Shown: positions 1 through 6,600 of the stretch, in pieces
Layout: every line of letters begins with the position of its first letter
How positions within the stretch are numbered: position 1 is the stretch's first letter
Assembly (NCBI GenBank): GCA_964577175.1
Contig: CAZNYC010000176.1
Location: 1 to 6,923, forward strand
Length of the DNA stretch: 6,923 nt
Direction: 5' to 3'
From: BS750m-G62 sp964577175
Lineage (GTDB): Bacteria; Planctomycetota; Phycisphaerae; FEN-1346
Position numbers and translations under genes: made by a program
The notes under the pieces: generated by a model
Told to the model about the DNA's origin: nothing
The model's database searches: none
Seen by the model: only the letters and a program-made list of their open reading frames with translations

Positions 1-8
1 TGCGGCCG

Positions 9-34
9 CCTCGCTCGGCCTCGGGCCGACGAGG
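9..34. other. GC-rich hairpin at left edge
   Basis: Bases 15-20 (TCGGCC) pair with 24-29 (GGCCGA) around a TCG loop. The stem continues through 9-13 with 30-34 after a single unpaired C at 14, giving about 11 base pairs. No T-run follows on the plus strand, so a classical intrinsic terminator is not shown. It could be the end of a gene lying left of the window, or simply chance pairing in GC-rich DNA. Confidence 0.3.
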
Positions 35-145
35 GGGTATTCGGATAGGCTCTTAATCCATTCATACGTCGGCTGAAGGCCTCTCAGGCTTTAAGAAAAG
101 ATCCTATGGCATCCATCTTACCCAGTTTTACGGGGGGAAAGGGCT
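35..145. other. Non-coding leader, nothing recognised
   Basis: This stretch is less GC-rich than the rest of the window. I found no convincing reading frame with a ribosome binding site, no RNA gene and no clear repeat in it. It probably separates an upstream gene from the hydrolase promoter. Confidence 0.4.
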
Positions 146-152
146 TTGCGGT

Positions 153-192
153 GGCCCGAACCGGCACGCCTCGCGTATAATCGGCCCGAACC
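153..192 (+). promoter_or_regulatory. Probable promoter of the MBL-fold hydrolase gene
   Basis: A perfect -10 hexamer TATAAT lies at 176-181, which stands out in such GC-rich DNA and would start transcription near 188-190. No good -35 hexamer sits at the usual 16-18 bp spacing; a TTGCGG at 146-151 is too far upstream (24 bp). The 10-mer GGCCCGAACC occurs exactly at 153-162, where the -35 region should be, and again at 183-192, over the expected start site. The copies are 30 bp apart. A weak -35 combined with flanking direct repeats would suit a regulated promoter, but that is inference. Confidence 0.45.
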
Positions 193-200
193 CTCAGCGC

Positions 201-206
201 GAAGGA
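201..206 (+). promoter_or_regulatory. Ribosome binding site of the MBL-fold hydrolase
   Basis: GAAGGA lies 6 bases before the ATG at 213 and supports that start codon over other in-frame options. Confidence 0.7.
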
Positions 207-212
207 ACCCGC

Positions 213-845
213 ATGGAGATTCAACCATTCGTCCTCGGGCCGCTCCAGGTCTCCGCCTATGTCGTCACGGAGGGGGACGAGGCGATGCTCGTCGACGGCC
301 CCGACGGCGCCGAACGCATGGTCGAGTTCGCCCAGGATCGCGGCGCCCGGCCCGTCGTCCTCGTCAACACGCACGGGCACGCCGACCACATCCAGGGCAA
401 CGGCCTGCTGAAGGAGACCTGGCCGGACATGACCCTCGCCATCGGCGAAGGCGACGCCCCCATGCTCGCCCATCCGATGAAGAACATGTCGCCGCTGATG
501 GCGGCCTGGGTGAAGAGCCCGGAGGCCGACCGCCTCCTCGCCGACGGCGACACCGTGACGGTGGGCGGGGCGGCGTTCAAGGTCCTCTCCACACCCGGCC
601 ACTCGCCCGGCGGCATCAGCCTGTACTGCCCCGAGGTGCCGGACGGCACGGGCGTCGTCTTCACCGGCGACGCCCTCTTCGCCGGCGGCATCGGGCGGAC
701 GGACCTGCCCGGCATGAGCGAGGAGACGCTCCTGACGGCCATCCGCCAGCGCCTGCTTACCCTGCCGGACGAGACGGTCGTCTACCCCGGTCACGGACCG
801 GCCAGCACCATCGGGCGGGAGAAGGAAACCAATCCCTGGCTCTAA
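213..845 (+). CDS. MBL-fold metallo-hydrolase, glyoxalase II-like (YcbL type)
   Basis: A 210-residue soluble cytoplasmic hydrolase of the metallo-beta-lactamase superfamily. The metal-binding set is complete: THGHADH gives H54, H56, D58 and H59, followed by H130 (TPGHSPGG), D153 (FTGDALF) and H194 (YPGHGP). GRTDLPG (161-167) and the C-terminal GREKETNP are typical of the short glyoxalase II-like branch, whose members are usually about 200-220 residues, so the gene looks full length. Family members hydrolyse thioesters such as S-lactoylglutathione or related substrates at a binuclear metal site; the actual substrate cannot be read from sequence. The usual LVDPG strand end reads LVDGP here, a small deviation outside the metal ligands. 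The start is backed by GAAGGA 6 bases upstream and a -10 box further up. The gene stands alone, convergent with the minus-strand operon, so a link to the pump is not indicated. Confidence 0.9.
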   Translation: MEIQPFVLGPLQVSAYVVTEGDEAMLVDGPDGAERMVEFAQDRGARPVVLVNTHGHADHIQGNGLLKETWPDMTLAIGEGDAPMLAHPMKNMSPLMAAWVKSPEADRLLADGDTVTVGGAAFKVLSTPGHSPGGISLYCPEVPDGTGVVFTGDALFAGGIGRTDLPGMSEETLLTAIRQRLLTLPDETVVYPGHGPASTIGREKETNPWL

Positions 846-847
846 AA

Positions 848-970
848 GGATTTCGGATTTCGGAATCCACGGCGAGGCATCTCCGCTCGGTCCCTTCGGG
901 CCCTCGGTCGAAGTAACATCGGGCAGGTCCGACCGCGCCAATCCGAAACCCGCAATCCGAAATTTGAAAT
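848..970. repeat. Inverted heptamer-repeat element between convergent genes
   Basis: The left arm (848-868) holds ATTTCGG twice in tandem (850-856, 857-863). The right arm (940-970) reads as successive 7-mers AATCCGA, AACCCGC, AATCCGA, AATTTGA, then AAT. ATTTCGGATT at 850-859 is the exact reverse complement of AATCCGAAAT at 954-963, so the arms are inverted and could pair around a core of about 70 bp. The core contains two copies of CTCGGTC (886-892, 903-909) and the palindrome GGGCCC (898-903). It begins 2 bases after the hydrolase stop. Such heptamer-based intergenic elements recall the short tandem heptamer repeats known in cyanobacteria and, from memory, similar sequences in planctomycete-like genomes. 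No transposase or target duplication is visible. Reading frames through it are repeat-derived and not genes. Confidence 0.6.
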
Positions 971-1015
971 GAAAAAAGACCGCCGGCCCGGTTCCCCACT
1001 CGCCGAGCCGACGGC
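971..1015 (-). terminator. Intrinsic terminator of the minus-strand operon
   Basis: Read on the minus strand, CCGTCGGCTC (1014-1005) pairs with GGGCCGGCGG (989-980). This gives a 10 bp stem with two G-T wobbles, extendable by one further G-T pair, around a 15-base loop, and it is followed directly by TCTTTTTTC (979-971). It lies 28 bases after the stop of the anti-sigma gene, the right place to end the pump-sigma-anti-sigma transcript. A smaller alternative hairpin (ACCG/CGGT) sits against the same T-run. On the plus strand the order is reversed, so it would not obviously terminate the hydrolase transcript. Confidence 0.55.
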
Positions 1016-1042
1016 ACACGTTTCCCCATCCCGACTGTGCGG

Positions 1043-2839
1043 CTACGGCGCAGCCGCATATAAGTCCTCCGACGACACGTTTCGCGTAATCAGGAAGTTA
1101 TCGACCAGGACGCGTGCCCCGCGGACCAGGACCCCCGCCCGGCCGCCCTCCAGCGGCGCCACGCCGGGCTGACCGGCGTCGGTCCAGGCCACGTGCCAGC
1201 CGAGCGGTTCGGCCGCATCGCTCCGCCAGATTTTCCCGGCGACCTTGACGGCCCCGTCGACGTGCTGGACGCGAATCTTGAGGGTGTACCACCATCCCTC
1301 GGCGGGGGGCAGGACCAGGCGGTGCGTCTGCCCGACCAGCGGGGCCGTGTCCGCCCCCGGACGGGCGATCTGTTTCACGATCCGAAGGCGCTGCGGCGTG
1401 AGTTCCAGGCCGTAGCCCGTATGGTCCGGACCCCGGTACGCCGCCGCCGTGACGGCGAAGTCCGCGTCCGCCTCCTGCACCTTCACGTCCAACCGGACGG
1501 TGTAATCGCGCCAATCGGTTTCGCCGGTGACGAACTCCGTGCCGGCGCCCTGGCTCAGGGCCCGCCCGAGCGGCGTGTCGACCACCTCGAACTCCCCGCC
1601 GCGCACACGCACCAGCGTCCAGTTCTTCGGCAACGGGCCGGTCTCGTAATCGTCGAAGTCGACCGCGACGAGGGGGTCGGGGTCGGGCCCGGCGGCCATG
1701 GCGAGTTCCGCCTCGAACGTGTGGCGGACATACTCGGCCAGCGGGCCATCGGCCAGGCGCCGGAAACATTCCCCCGCCGCCCGCAGGTCCCGCAGTTCGT
1801 ACCGATACAGGTACCCGGCCGCGAACCAGTACCGCTCTTCGGCGGCCGCGAGGTCCTCGTATTGCTGGACGGCCTCGGTCACGTCGCCGGCGCCCAAAGC
1901 CAGGTCCGCCCGGATCACGCGGGCCAGCGGCGTGCCGGAGACCTCGTCCGCTTCGGCCAGGACGAGGGCGGCCTCGGCCCGATGACCGAGGGCGGCCAGA
2001 CACCACGCCCGGAGCACGGCCCCCCGGCCGCCGGACGGCAGGGCCTCCAAGGCGTCCTCGTACTCCCCGGCCAGGAGCCGCCGTTTCGCCCGCGCCAGCG
2101 GCTGCGGCGCCGCGTCGTTGGCGAGGGTCCTCTTGGCGGCATCGCCGGCCGTCGCCACCGTCAGGAAGAGGGACGCCGGCACCGGCCCGCCGCCGGACGC
2201 CGCCCGGGCCGTCGCCGCCGGCACGGGCCGTCGGGCACGGATCTGCTCGAGCAGGAATCGGACGTCGCGGGCCTGGCGGTCCTGGCGGGGCCGTTCCGCG
2301 ATGGTCGCCACCAGGAGCAGGTCCGCTACCTGCGGGACGGACGGCTCCGGGCGGGCGAGTTCCTCGCTGACGGCCGCCCGCGCCACGGGACCCAGCGGCC
2401 GGAGGTCTTCCGCCCATGCCGCGTCCTGACCCATCCGGACGAGGCGGCCCAGAGCCCCCTCGGGACGGACGGGATGCGGCATAGCGGTCCAGATGCCGAC
2501 GGCCACCAGGAAGATGGCGGCCGCGGCCGCGGCGGCCGGCAGGCCCCACCGGACCCAGCGGGTCCGGCCGGCCCAGGCGCCGAGCGACCGGCGCGGCCGC
2601 CGGCCCAGAAGGCCGCGAACCCGCGCCCGGCGGAACACCGCCTCGGCGCCCTCGGCCGAGAGGTCCGCCCGGGTGTGCTCGGCCAGGCGCTGGAGGGAGG
2701 CCGCGGTTTCGCGCAGACCCTCGGCGCGGTCTCGGCAATCGGGGCACTCGCCCAGATGCCGACCGAGGTCGCGGTCGCGATCGCGCGGCAGCAGGCCGCG
2801 CGCCGCCTCGTACCATTCATGTGCCGACGGGCAATCCAT
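1043..2839 (-). CDS. Membrane anti-sigma factor-like protein with zinc finger, TPR-like region and DUF1080/LamG-like domain
   Basis: A 598-residue single-pass membrane protein, probably the regulator of the ECF sigma factor encoded just upstream. Near the N-terminus C3 and H28-x3-C32-x2-C35 form the ligand pattern of the zinc-binding anti-sigma (ZAS / zf-HC2) domain. An Arg-rich stretch (70-97) precedes one transmembrane helix (about 98-119), so the zinc domain should be cytoplasmic and the rest extracytoplasmic. Residues about 248-380 form Ala/Leu-rich helical pairs resembling degenerate TPRs. Residues about 391-587 look like a beta-sandwich of the DUF1080 / concanavalin-LamG kind: VDFDDYETGPLPKNW opens it and RVLVDNFLI closes it. 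Planctomycete anti-sigma proteins often carry such extra domains; typical ZAS anti-sigma factors are much shorter. The start is supported by GGGGGGAGAG upstream and by the correct position of C3. The 137-bp gap to the sigma gene is wide for such a pair. Anti-sigma activity and any ligand are inferred. Confidence 0.75.
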   Translation of the reverse strand: MDCPSAHEWYEAARGLLPRDRDRDLGRHLGECPDCRDRAEGLRETAASLQRLAEHTRADLSAEGAEAVFRRARVRGLLGRRPRRSLGAWAGRTRWVRWGLPAAAAAAAIFLVAVGIWTAMPHPVRPEGALGRLVRMGQDAAWAEDLRPLGPVARAAVSEELARPEPSVPQVADLLLVATIAERPRQDRQARDVRFLLEQIRARRPVPAATARAASGGGPVPASLFLTVATAGDAAKRTLANDAAPQPLARAKRRLLAGEYEDALEALPSGGRGAVLRAWCLAALGHRAEAALVLAEADEVSGTPLARVIRADLALGAGDVTEAVQQYEDLAAAEERYWFAAGYLYRYELRDLRAAGECFRRLADGPLAEYVRHTFEAELAMAAGPDPDPLVAVDFDDYETGPLPKNWTLVRVRGGEFEVVDTPLGRALSQGAGTEFVTGETDWRDYTVRLDVKVQEADADFAVTAAAYRGPDHTGYGLELTPQRLRIVKQIARPGADTAPLVGQTHRLVLPPAEGWWYTLKIRVQHVDGAVKVAGKIWRSDAAEPLGWHVAWTDAGQPGVAPLEGGRAGVLVRGARVLVDNFLITRNVSSEDLYAAAP

Positions 2840-2847
2840 AGGCTGAA

Positions 2848-2857
2848 CTCTCCCCCC
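2848..2857 (-). promoter_or_regulatory. Ribosome binding site of the anti-sigma gene
   Basis: On the minus strand GGGGGGAGAG precedes the ATG at 2839-2837; its GGAG core ends 10 bases from the start codon. The spacing is slightly long but it is the only good candidate. Confidence 0.5.
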
Positions 2858-2871
2858 GTCTCGCTCTCGTC

Positions 2872-2900
2872 ATTGTCAGATCCGGCGCGCCCCGGTGCAA
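2872..2900 (-). promoter_or_regulatory. Weak candidate internal promoter before the anti-sigma gene
   Basis: On the minus strand TTGCAC (2900-2895) and GACAAT (2877-2872) are separated by 17 bp. The -35 box keeps only three consensus bases and the -10 box four, so this is weak. It matters only because the 137-bp sigma to anti-sigma gap is otherwise unexplained and a second promoter would let the anti-sigma protein be made in excess. Confidence 0.2.
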
Positions 2901-2941
2901 GGGAGCGCTGGGTTTGTGCCGGTCAGATATGCCCCTTCGCC

Positions 2942-2955
2942 GCCCCAAGCGGGGC
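2942..2955 (-). other. Short GC hairpin after the sigma gene
   Basis: GCCCC (2942-2946) and GGGGC (2951-2955) can pair around a 4-base loop, 22 bases past the sigma stop codon. There is no T-run after it on the minus strand, so it is not a convincing terminator. It could stabilise or partly attenuate the transcript between the sigma and anti-sigma genes. Confidence 0.25.
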
Positions 2956-2976
2956 CGGCCTCATCCGCTTATACGA

Positions 2977-3576
2977 CTAACCCGCCGATTCGTCGGGCGT
3001 CTCCGGGGTTTTCTCCGTTTCTTTACGTCGGTAGAATTTGCGGAGGGACTCCAATCCATAGTCCATGCGGCTGCGGGCGGTGGACTCCGGGCACCCCACG
3101 ATGGCCGCAATCTCACGGTACGACAGCTCCTGCAGGGCCCGCAGGACCACGACCTCGCGGTACGTCAGGGGAAGGTCGTCGACGGCTTCGGCCAGCCGGC
3201 CGAGTTCCTCCTCCGACGCCACCGTCTGCTCCGCCGCCGCCGGCGCGGGGCCCAGCGCCGACTCCGACAGCGACCGGAAATCGTCCGGCACGACGGCCCG
3301 TTTCTTCTTCAGGAAGTCCGTCGACAGGTTCCGCGCGATGGTGTAGAACCACGTGCTGAACCGTTTGGGATAATCGTACCGGTCGGCCTTCTGGAGGACG
3401 CGGAGGAAGGTCTCCTGGGCCAGGCTCTCGGCCTCGGCCCGGTTGCCGACGAGGCGGTAGATGTAACTGGTGATCGGCCCGCGGTACCGGGCAAAGAGGA
3501 GGCTGAACGCCTCCTCGTCGCGGCGGCGCTGGATGCGGAGCATGAGGTCTTCGTCGCTGGCCGTCCGGTCGTCCAT
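2977..3576 (-). CDS. ECF-type RNA polymerase sigma factor
   Basis: A 199-residue cytoplasmic sigma-70 family factor of the extracytoplasmic-function type, which directs RNA polymerase core to a dedicated promoter set. Region 2 spans about residues 24-92. It includes AQETFLRVLQKADRY (53-67), the helix that binds core and melts the -10, and FSTWFYTIARN (73-83) before the basic KKKR at 90-93. A variable linker (about 96-122) leads to region 4 (about 124-182) with LPLTYREVVVLRALQELSY and the helix-turn-helix IAAIVGCPESTARSRM that reads the -35. Length and domain order match ordinary ECF factors, with no extra C-terminal domain. AGGTAGG 8 bases upstream supports the ATG. The gene follows the pump by 48 bp and precedes a zinc-finger anti-sigma-like membrane protein, so it is probably held inactive by that protein. 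Its target promoters are unknown. The family call is very secure; the subgroup is not assigned. Confidence 0.93.
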   Translation of the reverse strand: MDDRTASDEDLMLRIQRRRDEEAFSLLFARYRGPITSYIYRLVGNRAEAESLAQETFLRVLQKADRYDYPKRFSTWFYTIARNLSTDFLKKKRAVVPDDFRSLSESALGPAPAAAEQTVASEEELGRLAEAVDDLPLTYREVVVLRALQELSYREIAAIVGCPESTARSRMDYGLESLRKFYRRKETEKTPETPDESAG

Positions 3577-3584
3577 CGGGGCCG

Positions 3585-3591
3585 CCTACCT
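3585..3591 (-). promoter_or_regulatory. Ribosome binding site of the sigma factor gene
   Basis: AGGTAGG on the minus strand ends 8 bases before the ATG at 3576-3574. It lies within the 48-bp gap after the pump stop codon. No promoter-like boxes are evident in that gap, which favours co-transcription with the pump. Confidence 0.55.
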
Positions 3592-3624
3592 GCCGGGGCA
3601 CCGCCCGCGCGGAACGGGGCCCGG

Positions 3625-6600
3625 TCACTCGGTGGGAGACTGCACGGCGTCGGCCTCGCCCTCCCCAGCCGGTTCGGGCGCGTCGTCCTCGCCCACGAGG
3701 ATGCCCCGCCGCCGGGCCAGGGCGTACAGCCGCTCGGTCAATCCGAACCCGAAACTAAACACGACCGGCGTCAAAATCAACGTGAAAACCGTCGAGATCA
3801 ACAAGCCCCCCACCACCACCGCCCCGAGGCCCTGGTACAGTTCGCTCCCCGGCCCGGGCCGGAGCACCAGCGGCAGCATGCCCAGGATGCTCGTCATGGT
3901 GCTCATGAAGATGGGGCGGATGCGGCTCTCCACGCTGTCGACGATGGCCTGCTTGATTTCACGGCCCTCGTTGCGGTGGAAGTTCAGCGCCTGGGCCACC
4001 ACCAGGATGGCGTTGTTGACGACGATGCCGATCAGGATGACGAACCCCAGCATCGTCACGACGTCGAGTTGCGGCGGGGGCGTGCCCAGCAACTGGTTGT
4101 AGCCGCGCATCGCCCACAGCATGCCGAACCCGCCCACCATCGCCAGCGGCACCGTGAGCATGATGACGAAGGGGTGGAAGAAACTTTCGAACAGGGCCGC
4201 CATCAGCAGGTAGATGATCACCAGCGCGATGACGAGGCTCCACTGGAGTTCCTGCCACATGCGCACCAGGTCCCGCGCCTGGCCGCGCACCTCCGGGATG
4301 TAGTTCGACGGGATGATGCCGGCCTCTTCCATGGGGCGGAGGACGTCGCCCGCCACGGCCTCGGTGACGGCGCCGATGGCCGCGTCGGGGGCGAGTTGGA
4401 CCTCCAGTTCGATGCTCCGCTGCTGCTCGGTGTGCTGGATGACGTTGTAGCCGGCCGCCGGCTGGACGGGGGCCACCTGGCCCAGCAGCACCGTGCCGCC
4501 TCGCGGCGTCCAGATGGGCAGGTCCTCGAGCCGCTCGATGTGCTCGCGATACGCCTCCTCGCCGCGGAGGATGAGGTCCAGTTCGTTGCCGCTCGCCTCG
4601 CGGAAATCGGCCACCTTCACGCCGTTGACGATGGCGCCGACCGTGAGGCCGACCTCGCGGGCGGAGAGACCGGCGTCGGCGGCCCGCCGGCGGTCGACGA
4701 CCGGCCGGATCTCCCAGTTGCCGCGCTTGTAACTCGGGTTGATGCCCTGGACGCCCGGCACGCGTTCGATGCGGGCCTGCATCCGGTCGCCGATGTCGTA
4801 CAGGCGGTCGATGTCGTCGCCGCGGACCACCACCGTGATGGTCTGGCCGGCCAGGGTCCCCTCCCGCTGGAACAGCCCCACCTGCTGGACGAAGATGCGG
4901 ACGCCGGCGATCGGTTCCTTCAGGTACTCGCCGTACTCATCCAGCCACATCTGATGCATAAACTCCGGCATGAACATCAGGGGCGTGTTGCCGACGGCCG
5001 CCCCCATCCGCGTGGCCAGCAGGCGGGCCTCGTCGGCGTCGGCGGCGCGGGCGCCGAAGAAGACCCGGTCCCGCAGGGTGACCATGAACGACTTCTCGAC
5101 GCCCGGCAGGCCCATGATCCGGTCCTCGATCGTCTGGGCCACCTCCAGCTTATGGTCGACGCTGGCCCCGGCCTCCGTCAGGACGAACCCCATCGCGAAG
5201 TTGCGGTTGCCCATGGGCAGGTACGTCTTGGGCGTGCTCACGAAGAAGAAGGCCATCAGGTACGCGAAGACGGCGAGGATACCCCCGCCGACGACGGCCC
5301 GCCGCACCACGCCCCCCATCAGCCAGTGGACCGTCAGCGTGATGCCGCGCTTCACCGTCGCCCCGGTCCAGTCCAGCAGGTTCATGCGGTGGAGGGCGTC
5401 CATGCCGAGCGGCACGCCCACGTCCGGGTACATGCGGTCGAGTTTGAGGAACAGGCGCGGCCCCTCGGCGCCGAGGGCGATGAACCCCGCCAGCAGCACC
5501 AGCCCCACCAGGTGCAGCGGCGTCAGGCTGCCCAGCATCACGGAGAGCATCGGGTCGTCGAACCACTCGGCCACGGGCGTCACCCCGCCGGCCAGGGCCA
5601 CCAGGTCCACCGCCAGCCAGGCCACCAGCGCCAGCGCCGCCAGGCCCGTGAGGATCGTCACGCCCGCGGTGGCCACCAGGACGATGCGGACCGGCAGGCG
5701 GCGGAACAGGCGGCGGGTCGGCCCGGCCTCCTTGAGGCCCTTCTCCTTCTGCGTCCGCAGAATCTTGGCCGCGATCATCGGGATCACCGTCATCGACACC
5801 GCCATCGACAGGGCCACGCTGACGGCGATCGCCAGCACGATGTCGCGGAACAACTGCCCCGCCTCTTCCTCGATGAGCAGAATCGGAACGAAGACGGCCA
5901 CCGTGGTGAGGGTGGCGGCCAGGACCGCCCCCCAGACCTCGCCGGCCCCGTCCAGGGCCGCCCGGGCCGGCCCCTTCCCCATCTGCCGGTGCCGGTAGAT
6001 GTTCTCGAGCACGACGATGGCGTTGTCGACGAGCATGCCGACGGCAAACGCCAGGCCCGCCAGGCTCACCACGTTCAGCGTCCGCCCGAACTGCCAAAGG
6101 AAAATGAACGTGGCGATGAACGAGATCGGAATCGTGACGAAGACCGTCAGGATCGCCGACGGGTTCCTGAGGAACAGCAGCAGCACCGCCCCGGCCAGCA
6201 GGGCGCAGAAGATGACGTTCTCCTGCAACTGGTCGATCGACCGGTCGACGTACTCCGCTTCGTCGTACACGACCTCCATCCGCCGGTCCATCCGCGCCAG
6301 GACCCGCCCGTTCAGGTCCTCCACGCGCCGGTACACGTCCTGCATGATGGCGACGACGTTCTCGCCGGTCTTCTTGTGGACCGCGAAGACGATGCTGGGC
6401 GACCCGTCGGTCCGCACGTACGCCTCGGCGTCCTTGAACTCGTGCTGGGAGACGTCCAGCAGTTCCTCCATCCGCACGTCGGGCATGCCGGGCCGGCGGA
6501 GGACGACCTGCTCGACGTCCTCGGCGGTGCGGAACTCGCCGACCGTCCGGACGACCCACCGGTTCTTCTCCTCGTCCACCTTCCCGCCGCGCGTGTTCTG

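Noticed and set aside
146..916. 256-codon plus-strand frame overlapping the hydrolase in another frame
   Set aside because: The Arg/His-rich composition is typical of a shifted frame, while the 213-845 frame carries all catalytic motifs.
848..970. CRISPR array
   Set aside because: The repeats are 7 bp, contiguous and inverted, with no regular repeat-spacer pattern and no cas genes.
84..1019. 311-codon open frame on the minus strand across the hydrolase and the repeat element
   Set aside because: It is antisense to the clear MBL-fold gene and begins inside the terminator and repeat region. The translation has no family features.
969..1172. Small plus-strand frame starting ATGAAAAAAGAC
   Set aside because: The A-run is the complement of the terminator T-run, there is no ribosome binding site, and the frame runs antisense into the end of the anti-sigma gene.
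1193..2980. 595-codon open frame on the plus strand opposite the anti-sigma gene
   Set aside because: It is antisense to a gene with recognisable zinc-finger, membrane and C-terminal domains. Its own translation is Arg/Pro/Gly-rich with no family signature, as expected for a shadow frame in GC-rich DNA.
4970..5998. 342-codon plus-strand frame opposite the RND gene
   Set aside because: Ser/Arg/Thr-rich shadow of an intact RND coding sequence, with no recognisable domain.
5150..6559. 469-codon minus-strand frame overlapping the RND gene
   Set aside because: Out-of-frame shadow of the pump, rich in Gly, Arg and Pro. The pump frame itself is continuous, so no frameshift is implied.
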